6,404 bases of DNA from Clostridiales bacterium (lineage in GTDB: Bacteria; Bacillota; Clostridia; Caldicoprobacterales; DTU083), in the NCBI GenBank assembly GCA_012512335.1, contig JAAZEK010000035.1:1-6404 (forward strand). The letters run 5' to 3'. Positions within the stretch are counted from its first letter, which is position 1, and every line of letters begins with the position of its first letter. The notes below the pieces were generated by a model, which worked only from the letters and a program-made list of their open reading frames with translations, was not told the origin of the DNA and searched no databases. A program made the position numbers and the translations under genes. This document shows positions 1 to 6,123 of the stretch, piece by piece.

Positions 1-344
1 ATTATTATGAAGCTGCGGTGCTTGACGGAGCAACCAAGTTTCAACAGGCACGTTTTATAACAATTCCTCATCTGCGATTTATTATAGGAATATCTCTGAT
101 TCTTTCCATGGGCTCCATCTTTCGAGGAGATTTCGGACTGTTTTTCAATGTAACTATGGATAAAGGAAGACTCTATCCTGTAACAGACGTTATAGATACC
201 TATATTTATCGTGCGTTGACTTATTTAAGCAATGTAGGTATGTCAACAGCAGCTGGACTGTATCAGTCTGTAGTAGGTTTTGTTTTAGTATTGCTATCCA
301 ATAAGGTTGTAAATCGAATTGACCCAGATAGTGCAATGTTCTAA
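1..344 (+). CDS. ABC sugar transporter permease, LplB type (3' part)
   Basis: This is the C-terminal 113 residues or so of an inner-membrane permease subunit of a carbohydrate ABC importer; the start lies upstream of the window. The frame is open to the left edge. Its first visible residues, YYEAAVLDGA followed by a hydrophilic stretch and ITIPHL, are the cytoplasmic EAA loop (EAA-x3-G-x9-I-x-x-P) that docks on the ATPase. A hydrophobic segment follows (about visible residues 28-40), then an extracytoplasmic stretch with the DTYIYR and VGMSTAAGLYQSVVGF motifs typical of LplB-type permeases. A last membrane helix and a short polar tail (NRIDPDSAMF) end the protein. The GTG at 18 is an internal valine codon in the EAA loop, not a start. 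The next permease begins 27 bp downstream, so the two are co-transcribed and probably form a heterodimeric channel. The family is clear; the transported sugar cannot be read from the sequence. Confidence 0.93.
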   Translation, partial: YYEAAVLDGATKFQQARFITIPHLRFIIGISLILSMGSIFRGDFGLFFNVTMDKGRLYPVTDVIDTYIYRALTYLSNVGMSTAAGLYQSVVGFVLVLLSNKVVNRIDPDSAMF

Positions 345-353
345 TTCACACCA

Positions 354-361
354 AGAAAGGA
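354..361 (+). promoter_or_regulatory. Ribosome binding site of the second permease
   Basis: AGAAAGGA lies 10 bp before the ATG at 372. It supports that start. The site is moderate in strength compared with the stronger GGAGG-type site of the binding-protein gene further down the operon. Confidence 0.6.
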
Positions 362-371
362 TGTATTTTAT

Positions 372-1295
372 ATGGCAAAAGAATCAAAGCATATAAACAA
401 ACTAACTATGTTAACCAAAGGTTGGAATGCCTTGTTTGTCGTCATACTATTTATCATTGCATTGCTTGTTCTTATTCCAGTACTGCTAATAGCCATCATA
501 TCCTTCTCCAGTGAGCTAAGCATTGCAAACAATGGATATTCTTTTTTTCCTAGTGAATGGACATTGGAAGGATACAAGTATCTTTTCAAAACAGGAGACC
601 AACTTTTGGCTTCCTATAAAGTAACAATTTTTCATTCCATTGTTGGTACAACCATGAGCTTAAGTGTCATGTCCTTATATGCATATGTAATTGCTCAGAG
701 AAGATTCAGATATAACCGCTTATTAACCTGGTTTCTCTTTTTTACTATGCTCTTTGGCGGTGGTTTGGTACCAAGCTATATTTTAAATGTACGCTACTTA
801 GGTATAAATAACACTATATGGATATTTTTAATTCCTGGCCTAGTAAATGCTTATTACACAATAATTTTGCGGACGTTTATAAAAACCACTATACCTGATT
901 CTCTATTTGAAGCAGCACGCATTGATGGTGCTGGACATTTTAAAATATTTATAAGTATTGTTCTGCCCTTGTTTAAGGCAGGTCTTGCTACAGTTGGTCT
1001 CTTTAATCTGGTAGGACGCTGGAATGATTGGTTCACTGGCATGCTCTATATACAAGATCCAGATTTGGTTCCGCTGCAGACATTATTATACAATTTACGC
1101 AGTACTATTGATTTTCTCAAAAGAAATGCAGCTATTTCTGGAACACCAGATGGAATAGCCTTACTCCGCACAATGCCAGATGAGAATATGCGAATGGCCA
1201 GTACAATGGTTGTCATTATCCCTATTTTATTTGCTTATCCCTTCTTCCAACGCTATTTTGTACAGGGATTGACAATGGGAAGCATTAAGGAATGA
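372..1295 (+). CDS. ABC sugar transporter permease, LplC/YtcP type
   Basis: This 307-residue membrane protein is the second channel subunit of the importer and has the usual length for the family. Six hydrophobic segments are visible at about residues 19-45, 85-108, 117-138, 147-168, 191-214 and 276-297. The EAA loop is at residues 180-199 (EAARIDGAGHF, then IVLPLF), where the shared ATPase would dock. The stretch after it (NLVGRWNDWFTGMLYI) and the C-terminal YFVQGLTMGSIKE are characteristic of LplC/YtcP-type MalG-like permeases that pair with LplB-type partners. The ATG is preceded by AGAAAGGA. It lies 27 bp after the first permease and 56 bp before the binding-protein gene, in one operon. 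No ATPase gene is visible, as is usual for this subfamily, which borrows an MsmX-type ATPase encoded elsewhere. The substrate is unknown; a plant or host oligosaccharide is plausible from the family. Confidence 0.95.
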   Translation: MAKESKHINKLTMLTKGWNALFVVILFIIALLVLIPVLLIAIISFSSELSIANNGYSFFPSEWTLEGYKYLFKTGDQLLASYKVTIFHSIVGTTMSLSVMSLYAYVIAQRRFRYNRLLTWFLFFTMLFGGGLVPSYILNVRYLGINNTIWIFLIPGLVNAYYTIILRTFIKTTIPDSLFEAARIDGAGHFKIFISIVLPLFKAGLATVGLFNLVGRWNDWFTGMLYIQDPDLVPLQTLLYNLRSTIDFLKRNAAISGTPDGIALLRTMPDENMRMASTMVVIIPILFAYPFFQRYFVQGLTMGSIKE

Positions 1296-1300
1296 TTCTA

Positions 1301-1319
1301 ACTCCTGATATACAGGAGT
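1301..1319 (+). promoter_or_regulatory. Intercistronic hairpin before the binding-protein gene
   Basis: ACTCCTG and CAGGAGT form a perfect 7-bp stem around the 5-nt loop ATATA, six bases after the permease stop. No T-run follows, so it is not a canonical terminator. Between a permease and a binding-protein gene, such a hairpin may act in mRNA processing or protection and let the binding protein be made in excess. The base pairing is seen; the role is inferred. Confidence 0.5.
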
Positions 1320-1335
1320 AGAAATAAAAGGATGT

Positions 1336-1345
1336 TAAAAGGAGG
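1336..1345 (+). promoter_or_regulatory. Strong ribosome binding site of the binding-protein gene
   Basis: TAAAAGGAGG ends 6 bp before the ATG at 1352, a near-ideal Shine-Dalgarno site that fixes the start. The 8-mer TAAAAGGA occurs twice, at 1325-1332 and 1336-1343, so the real site is preceded by a partial copy. The strength fits the need for many binding proteins per permease pair. Confidence 0.8.
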
Positions 1346-1351
1346 ATAACT

Positions 1352-2920
1352 ATGAAAAAGTTATGGGGCACTCGGGTACTTACGTGTTTACTTGTATTGG
1401 TAATGATTTTTGCAGCAACAGCCTGTAAAGGCACGGACAAACCAGGAGGTGACTCTAAACCAGGGTCAGGAGATCTGGATTTTGTAACTCTTGATTGGTA
1501 TATTGGCTTGGATCCGATGCCGGATCATGACATGGTTAACGACGCAGTAAATGAATACTTAAAAGAAAAAGTAAATGCTAATGTCAATTTACATTACTGG
1601 CCAGCCGCTGATTGGGAAACTAATATGACAACTAAGCTCTCTGCTGGTGAGGATGTCGGTATCGTCGGCTTTGGAAGTCAGTCCAAGCTGGATTATGTAG
1701 TTCAATCCAACCGTGGCTCCTTCTATCCGTTGGATGAACTTCTCAAAGAGTATGCTGCAGGTACCTTGGAATTGTTTGCAGAAGAGATTTGGGAAAGTAT
1801 GAAAGTAGATGGCAAGATTTTTGGTATCCCATCCCTAAAGGACAACTGCTATATTATGTCACTTATCTACAATGCTGATATGGCAGAAGCTCTAGATTTG
1901 GACATGGAAAACGTTCAATTTACTGACTGGCGTCAAATTGAACCATTCCTAACAGAAGTATTAGAAAAACGTCAGGAGAAATTTCCAGAATACAATGATT
2001 ATCCATTATGTGCTAATGTTACAGCGGAGCTTCCTTACCACTTCCAGCTTGAAACATTCCTGGATCACTTCTATGCCGTTGCTAATATTGAACCATTCAA
2101 TAATATAGCTGGCTATGATACTGACACTATTTTCAACCTATATGAAACCGATGAGTATCTAGAATTTGCCAGAGGCCGCCAACGTATGGTAGAAAAGGGC
2201 ATATTTGCATATGACTATACAGGTAAAACTGAGTGGAACTATACAGGTGGTTTATTTGGATTTGCAGGTTGGGGTTACACCTATATGCAAGACAATCTTT
2301 ATGGTGAGAACTTTAAAACTAAAATGATTGTCTCAGACCATATATGGACCGAAACCAAGAATTATTTCAGTGCTGGTACCGCTATTTCTGCTAAATGTGC
2401 AGAACCTGAGCGAGCTATGATGATATTGAATTTAGTCAATACCGACTCAGAACTTGCTACCATGATGCGCTTTGGCGTAAAAGATGAGCACTATATAGTC
2501 AATGATGATGGTAAAATGCTATTTGAAGGCAGCAAAAGAAACAGCGGAGAACGTGCTGATTGGGGTTACTACTATTGGTATGCTGCTCCAATAGGCAATC
2601 TTCTGATCGTTAATGCACCTGAAGGCTTGACAGGGCCTGATGGCGTAATGCTTACAGAGATGGAAAGATACAATAATGAAGCTGTAATACCCACCCATAT
2701 GGGATTTGTATTAGATGTTAATCCAATTAGTAACGAGATAGCTGCTACTACCAACGTTGTAATGGAATATAGAGACATTATACGTAATGGTCAGCTCGAA
2801 TCTCAAGCTGAAGTTGATGCTACAGTTGATGAGTTTGTAGCAAAATTGAAAGCCAACAATGTAGATAAAATTGTCGAAGAGGTTCAAAAACAAGTTGATG
2901 AATGGAAAAAGAACAAGTAA
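1352..2920 (+). CDS. Lipoprotein sugar-binding protein, LplA/YtcQ type
   Basis: This 522-residue protein is the extracellular solute-binding subunit of the importer encoded upstream. The N-terminus is a lipoprotein signal: basic MKKLWGTR, a hydrophobic core (residues 9-22) and a lipobox ATAC with Cys25 as the lipidated residue. A Gly/Ser/Lys-rich linker (about 26-41) then tethers the protein to the membrane. The mature part opens with a beta strand (FVTLDWYIG) and the PDHDMVNDAVNEYLKEK helix typical of LplA-like members of the family 1 binding proteins. Aromatic residues are frequent, as expected in a sugar cleft. The C-terminal 77 residues or so (from IPTHMGFVLD to QKQVDEWKKNK) resemble the DUF3502 domain found at the end of this subfamily. 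The length matches LplA/YtcQ proteins of about 500 residues. It is the last gene of the operon, followed by a strong hairpin. The ligand cannot be deduced from sequence. Confidence 0.94.
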   Translation: MKKLWGTRVLTCLLVLVMIFAATACKGTDKPGGDSKPGSGDLDFVTLDWYIGLDPMPDHDMVNDAVNEYLKEKVNANVNLHYWPAADWETNMTTKLSAGEDVGIVGFGSQSKLDYVVQSNRGSFYPLDELLKEYAAGTLELFAEEIWESMKVDGKIFGIPSLKDNCYIMSLIYNADMAEALDLDMENVQFTDWRQIEPFLTEVLEKRQEKFPEYNDYPLCANVTAELPYHFQLETFLDHFYAVANIEPFNNIAGYDTDTIFNLYETDEYLEFARGRQRMVEKGIFAYDYTGKTEWNYTGGLFGFAGWGYTYMQDNLYGENFKTKMIVSDHIWTETKNYFSAGTAISAKCAEPERAMMILNLVNTDSELATMMRFGVKDEHYIVNDDGKMLFEGSKRNSGERADWGYYYWYAAPIGNLLIVNAPEGLTGPDGVMLTEMERYNNEAVIPTHMGFVLDVNPISNEIAATTNVVMEYRDIIRNGQLESQAEVDATVDEFVAKLKANNVDKIVEEVQKQVDEWKKNK

Positions 2921-2966
2921 GGCGACAGTTAATAGTCTAATATCATGAAAACCAAAATTTAGTATC

Positions 2967-3010
2967 AATGGTCGTTCACTTCTGCATAGTTAGGGTGAAC
3001 GACCATTTTA
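2967..3010 (+). terminator. Probable terminator of the transporter operon
   Basis: A perfect 13-bp inverted repeat pairs 2967-2979 (AATGGTCGTTCAC) with 2995-3007 (GTGAACGACCATT) around a 15-nt loop. It lies 46 bp after the stop of the binding-protein gene. The T-run is short (TTTTA at 3006-3010), so release may be incomplete, but stem length and position make a Rho-independent terminator or 3'-end stabiliser the best reading. Confidence 0.75.
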
Positions 3011-3011
3011 A

Positions 3012-3055
3012 TCAGTAGAATAATAATACGTACAATTTATTATTGATTCTACTGA
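3012..3055 (+). repeat. Second long inverted repeat
   Basis: TCAGTAGAAT-AATAAT at 3012-3027 pairs with ATTATT-G-ATTCTACTGA at 3039-3055. This gives 16 base pairs with one bulged G (3045) around an AT-rich loop. It starts only five bases after the terminator stem and no T-run follows it. It could be a second 3'-end structure or a palindromic regulator site for the downstream gene. The pairing is seen; the function is unknown. Confidence 0.55.
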
Positions 3056-3066
3056 GAAAAGTAAGC

Positions 3067-3103
3067 CCCTAATTATACCAAACTATAAAATTGTAATTTA
3101 GGG
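3067..3103 (+). repeat. Third, short inverted repeat
   Basis: CCCTAATTA at 3067-3075 pairs with TAA-T-TTAGGG at 3094-3103: six base pairs, a bulged T, then three more, around an 18-nt loop. It abuts the proposed -35 element at 3105, so it is well placed for an operator. It is a weak structure and could be chance in such AT-rich DNA. Confidence 0.35.
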
Positions 3104-3104
3104 A

Positions 3105-3132
3105 TTGTTAATTTTTAGTATTCTATTATAAT
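3105..3132 (+). promoter_or_regulatory. Candidate sigma-A promoter of the DUF5107 gene
   Basis: TTGTTA (3105-3110, four of six consensus bases) and TATAAT (3127-3132, perfect) are separated by 16 bp. Transcription would start near 3139, leaving a leader of about 47 nt before the ATG at 3186. Together with the upstream terminator, this suggests the downstream gene is transcribed separately from the transporter operon. Confidence 0.55.
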
Positions 3133-3147
3133 TACAGGTGATATCTA

Positions 3148-3177
3148 ATGAAAACCATAATGAATAAAAAGAAATGA
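3148..3177 (+). CDS. Possible 9-codon leader peptide ORF (tentative)
   Basis: ATG at 3148 opens a nine-codon frame, MKTIMNKKK. Its TGA stop (3175-3177) overlaps the ribosome binding site GAGGT (3176-3180) of the next gene. AGGTGA (3136-3141) lies 6 bp before this ATG and matches the anti-Shine-Dalgarno sequence well. The arrangement would allow translational coupling to the downstream gene. Against it, the proposed transcription start near 3139 would cut into that AGGTGA site, and a frame this short can arise by chance. No known leader peptide is recognised. Confidence 0.25.
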   Translation: MKTIMNKKK

Positions 3178-3185
3178 GGTAAATC

Positions 3186-5234
3186 ATGTCTACTTTAACA
3201 TTTACCAAGTATGTAATGCCTTCAGCCTCACTAGGAAAGCTAAACCCACTTCCAGATTTGCGGAAAACAGCAGATGCTCACGCATCTATTCCCATTGACG
3301 AGGCTACCGTTACGCAGGAGGAAGCTCGATATATGGGTTGGGGGAAGGTTAATGGTATTTTGCCCTATCTGCTTCAGGATGGGTATGATAGAAAAAAAGA
3401 GCCTCGAGGCTGGAATGCAGCAGTACTGGAAAATGATTTTATCCGGGCAAGCTTCTTGCCTGAGCTCGGAGGACGTCTTTGGTCATTAGTAGATAAAACT
3501 ACGGACAGAGAGCTTCTACATGTAAACCCAGTTTTTCAGCCCTGTAATCTAGCTTTACGCAATGCTTGGATTTCAGGTGGAGTAGAATGGAATATCGGCA
3601 TCATCGGACATACCCCATTTACTGTAGATCCTATGTTTACAGAGGAGTTAGAGATGGGCGATGGAACTCCAGTTCTGCGCATGTTCCAATATGAGCGAGT
3701 ACGAGGCTTAGTCTATCGTGTAGAAGCTATGTTACCAAGTGATTCCAGGCATTTATATGTAAGGGTACGTATCGATAATGCTTCAGATAACGACACTGCA
3801 GTTTATTGGTGGAGCAACATGGCAGTAGATGAAAGAGAAGACGTGCGAGTGCTGGTTCCCGCTGATAAATCCTATCGTTGGGGTTATGGAGGGAAATTGA
3901 GCAAAGTACCCATTCCATACATGACTGTGGAAGCTAATAAACTAAAAGGTAGATCTAATGAGTCTGGTACACTGCACTGGGATATTAGTCGAACTACCCA
4001 ATTGCCTCAGGCAATGGATTTCTTTTTTGATTTGCCTAAGAGTCAAAGACGATGGATTTCTGCTGTAGGTGGAGATGGATACGGGTTTGTCCAGACATCC
4101 ACTGATATTTTGCAGGGACGTAAGTTATTTGTCTGGGGAATGGGAGCAGGAGGCCGAAATTGGCAGAGTTTCCTGGCACAGCCTGGATGTGCTTATTTGG
4201 AGATTCAAGCAGGCCTGGCACATACACAGTTGGAACACCTTCCCATGAAAGGCGGAGCCACGATTAGCTGGATGGAAGCATATGGACCTATCGAAGCTGA
4301 GGCTGATGTAGTTCAAGGACAGAATTGGAATGCTGCTACTGTTGCCATTGATAGAGCTTTAGAGGATATATGTCCACGTGCAAGAGTGGAAGAGATGCAC
4401 CAAAAAGCACAAAATGAGCTTGATGGCAAAGTAGGTAGAACTGAAAGTGTAGGAGCAGGTTGGGCACTGGTACAAAAAGAGCTTTTAGGATCAAACTTCC
4501 GAGACGGTGGTTTGCACTTTCCCGTTAGTAGCTTAGGTAGAAGTGAAGAACCGTGGCTAAAGCTTATTCGTGAAGGATATCTGCCCTGTCTCGATGTCAT
4601 GGAGGAACCAGGAAGCTATCAAATTGGTGACGAATGGGAGAAGATTCAGTTGAGGGCTCTTGAGCAGGGTGGAAGTCGCCATTGGTATGGATATTATCAG
4701 TATGGTGTTACCCTTGCTTATGCAGGCAAAATGAAGGAGGCGGAAGATGCCTTTGACAAATCCATTCAGCATGAATTAAACCCTTGGGCATTACGTTGTA
4801 AGGCGATACTGCGAGATTTTGAAGGAGATATAAATGAGTCAGCAGATTTGTTGGTAAAAGCGGTAAATATGCTGCCAGAGCGAAACCTCGCTAAGGAAGC
4901 CCTTCAAGCACTTAATAAAGCGGGAAGGCCTCAGGAGTTAATTGAATTATATAATAAATTACCCAAAGAGATTCAGGAACTAGGAAGGCTGAAGGTGCTA
5001 TTAATAGAAGCTTTGTTGGATGTTGGAGAGACCACAAAAGCTAAGCAGATGCTGGATGAAAAGATTGAGCTGACTGATGTAAGAGAAGGTGAAGTTAAAC
5101 TAACAGATCTATGGTTCCGTATGATGGCTATGATCAAAGCACAAGAAAGCGGATTGATGCTGGATGACGCCTTGCTTGAGCAGGTTAAAAGGGAATGCGT
5201 TCCACCTGTCCACTTGGATTTTAGAATGCATTAG
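3186..5234 (+). CDS. DUF5107-type mutarotase-like protein with TPR C-terminus
   Basis: This 682-residue protein has no signal peptide or membrane segment and should be cytoplasmic. Residues 75-370 or so form a beta-rich domain of the galactose-mutarotase-like type. Its landmarks are FIRASFLPELGGRLWSL (85-101), ISGGVEWNIG (129-138), GHTPFT (141-146) and LEIQAGLAHTQLEH (338-351). From about 385 it becomes helical. Residues 498-560 (WYGYYQYGVTLAYAGKMKEA, then DAFDKSI) read as TPR repeats, and further helical pairs continue to about 650. I recognise the architecture as that of DUF5107 proteins, from memory rather than a search. Such folds bind sugars and can be epimerases or glycoside-processing enzymes. 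Placement after a sugar importer suggests a role in handling the imported glycan, with TPR helices adding a partner or dimer surface. No biochemical function is established here. The ATG is supported by GAGGT five bases upstream and the characteristic N-terminus (MSTLTFTKYVMP). The C-terminal HLDFRM also looks like a family ending. Confidence 0.82.
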   Translation: MSTLTFTKYVMPSASLGKLNPLPDLRKTADAHASIPIDEATVTQEEARYMGWGKVNGILPYLLQDGYDRKKEPRGWNAAVLENDFIRASFLPELGGRLWSLVDKTTDRELLHVNPVFQPCNLALRNAWISGGVEWNIGIIGHTPFTVDPMFTEELEMGDGTPVLRMFQYERVRGLVYRVEAMLPSDSRHLYVRVRIDNASDNDTAVYWWSNMAVDEREDVRVLVPADKSYRWGYGGKLSKVPIPYMTVEANKLKGRSNESGTLHWDISRTTQLPQAMDFFFDLPKSQRRWISAVGGDGYGFVQTSTDILQGRKLFVWGMGAGGRNWQSFLAQPGCAYLEIQAGLAHTQLEHLPMKGGATISWMEAYGPIEAEADVVQGQNWNAATVAIDRALEDICPRARVEEMHQKAQNELDGKVGRTESVGAGWALVQKELLGSNFRDGGLHFPVSSLGRSEEPWLKLIREGYLPCLDVMEEPGSYQIGDEWEKIQLRALEQGGSRHWYGYYQYGVTLAYAGKMKEAEDAFDKSIQHELNPWALRCKAILRDFEGDINESADLLVKAVNMLPERNLAKEALQALNKAGRPQELIELYNKLPKEIQELGRLKVLLIEALLDVGETTKAKQMLDEKIELTDVREGEVKLTDLWFRMMAMIKAQESGLMLDDALLEQVKRECVPPVHLDFRMH

Positions 5235-5238
5235 AAGT

Positions 5239-5267
5239 TTTACAGTAGTGTTGTGATGTGATATTAT
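5239..5267 (+). promoter_or_regulatory. Extended -10 sigma-A promoter of yebC
   Basis: TTTACA (5239-5244, five of six consensus) and TATTAT (5262-5267, five of six) are spaced by exactly 17 bp. TG at 5259-5260 gives an extended -10 (TGATATTAT). Transcription would start near 5274. The -35 begins five bases after the stop of the upstream gene, so yebC can be expressed on its own even though it could also receive read-through. Confidence 0.7.
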
Positions 5268-5296
5268 ACTTGTCAGAAGAAAAACTAATGTCTTAG

Positions 5297-5304
5297 TAGG
5301 AGGT
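5297..5304 (+). promoter_or_regulatory. Ribosome binding site of yebC
   Basis: TAGGAGGT is a near-perfect Shine-Dalgarno sequence that ends five bases before the ATG at 5310. It confirms the start that gives the conserved MAGHSKWANIK N-terminus. Confidence 0.85.
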
Positions 5305-5309
5305 ATACC

Positions 5310-6053
5310 ATGGCTGGCCATTCTAAGTGGGCAAATATAAAAAATAAAAAAGAAAAAACCGATGCGCAAAGGGGAAAGATCTTTACGAAAATCGGTAGGG
5401 AAATTGCTGTAGCCGTTAAAGAAGGTGGTGGAGGCGATCCCAGCACTAATTCCCGACTAAGGGATGTTATTGCTAAGGCAAAGGCAAACAATATGCCAAA
5501 TGACAATATTTCACGCAGCATTAAAAAAGCAGCTGGTGAGGGAGAGGCCGTCAACTACGAAAATGTTACATACGAAGGCTATGGTCCCAACGGTGTCGCA
5601 ATTATAGTAGATGTACTAACCGACAATCGTAACCGTACCGCCAGTGAAATTAGATATATATTTGACCGTAATGAGGGCAGCCTTGGAGCAACAGGCTGTG
5701 TTGCCTGGATGTTTGATCGTAAGGGTATTATTGTGATTGAAAACAATGACACTATTGATGAGGACGAACTGATGATGTCTGCCATTGATGCAGGTGCGGA
5801 AGACGTTATAGAAGAAGGTGAAGCTTTCGAGATTTATACCAGCCCAACGGAATACTCTGAAGTACTAAGTGCTCTTGAGGAAGCTGGATATACCTTTGCA
5901 TCTGCTGATATCGAAATGATTCCTCAGAATACTGTGCAGCTAAATGAAGAACAGGCTCAAACAGTAATGAATCTAATAGATATGATGGAAGACAATGATG
6001 ATGTACAAAATATATATAACAACGCTGAAATGCCAGAAGGTTTTCAGGCATAG
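5310..6053 (+). CDS. yebC: YebC/PmpR/TACO1 family protein
   Basis: This 247-residue protein has the usual length and the diagnostic N-terminus MAGHSKWANIKNKKEKTDAQ followed by RGKIFTKIGREI, which forms the basic helical domain. Further family signatures are NSRLRDVIAKAKANNMPNDNI (about 48-68), YEGYGPNGVAIIVDVLTDNRNRT (about 89-111) and GSLGATGCVAWMFDRKG (about 123-139). An acidic C-terminal half follows. Members have long been annotated as DNA-binding transcriptional regulators. More recent work on bacterial YebC and mitochondrial TACO1 points to a ribosome-associated role in relieving stalls during translation. The protein is cytoplasmic. It has its own promoter and no functional link to the sugar genes upstream is evident. 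The next gene starts 70 bp downstream. Family assignment is very secure; which role dominates in this organism cannot be told from sequence. Confidence 0.97.
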   Translation: MAGHSKWANIKNKKEKTDAQRGKIFTKIGREIAVAVKEGGGGDPSTNSRLRDVIAKAKANNMPNDNISRSIKKAAGEGEAVNYENVTYEGYGPNGVAIIVDVLTDNRNRTASEIRYIFDRNEGSLGATGCVAWMFDRKGIIVIENNDTIDEDELMMSAIDAGAEDVIEEGEAFEIYTSPTEYSEVLSALEEAGYTFASADIEMIPQNTVQLNEEQAQTVMNLIDMMEDNDDVQNIYNNAEMPEGFQA

Positions 6054-6090
6054 ATTATAAAAATTTGTTCCCGTGTAGCAAACCTCTGCA

Positions 6091-6096
6091 TATAAT
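6091..6096 (+). promoter_or_regulatory. Possible -10 element inside the hairpin
   Basis: TATAAT is a perfect vegetative -10, but no good -35 lies 16-18 bp upstream; the nearest, TTGTTC at 6065-6070, is 20 bp away with three matches. CATATAAT (6089-6096) also resembles a sporulation sigma-E -10, without an evident -35. If used, transcription would start near 6103, after the left arm of the hairpin, so the ribosome binding site would be free. Weakly supported. Confidence 0.3.
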
Positions 6097-6111
6097 GACT
6101 ATAAAATATGT

Positions 6112-6116
6112 GGAGG
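6112..6116 (+). promoter_or_regulatory. Ribosome binding site of the amidase-domain gene
   Basis: GGAGG lies 7 bp before the ATG at 6124 and is the reason for choosing that start over the in-frame ATG at 6145. It is embedded in the 3' arm of the hairpin and would pair with CCTC at 6083-6086. Confidence 0.65.
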
Positions 6117-6123
6117 GTTTTTT

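Larger units (their letters stand above)
6080..6123 (+). terminator. Hairpin with T-run after yebC, overlapping the next RBS
   Basis: AAACCTCTGCATAT (6080-6093) pairs with ATATGTGGAGGGTTT (6106-6120). There is one bulged G and two G-T pairs, around a 12-nt loop, and T6118-6123 follow. This is the layout of a Rho-independent terminator for yebC. The 3' arm also contains GGAGG, the ribosome binding site of the downstream gene, and the T-run abuts its ATG. The structure may therefore both end yebC transcripts and hide the ribosome binding site in read-through RNA. Confidence 0.6.

Noticed and set aside
18..344. GTG at 18 as a start of a 108-residue protein
   Set aside because: The frame is open to the window edge and position 18 lies inside the EAA loop of a permease, so the gene is simply truncated by the window.
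1332..1349. Five-codon frame MLKGG between the permease and binding-protein genes
   Set aside because: It overlaps the real ribosome binding site and has no properly spaced ribosome binding site of its own. It is a by-product of the AG-rich sequence.
2572..2968. Minus-strand open frames opposite the end of the binding-protein gene
   Set aside because: They lie antisense to a well-supported coding region, have no ribosome binding site or recognisable motif, and contain low-complexity hydrophobic runs typical of antisense translation.
3274..3489. Second plus-strand frame inside the DUF5107 gene
   Set aside because: It is out of frame within a conserved coding region and its translation shows no recognisable family or domain.
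3727..4772. Several minus-strand frames opposite the DUF5107 gene
   Set aside because: Mutually overlapping frames opposite a conserved gene, with no ribosome binding sites and no recognisable products.
5284..5297. Small inverted repeat ACTAA-TGTC-TTAGT before the yebC ribosome binding site
   Set aside because: Five AT-rich base pairs are too weak to be a convincing structure and are expected by chance in this DNA.
5109..6051. Minus-strand frames opposite yebC and its promoter
   Set aside because: YebC is unmistakable on the plus strand, and the antisense frames show no protein family signature.
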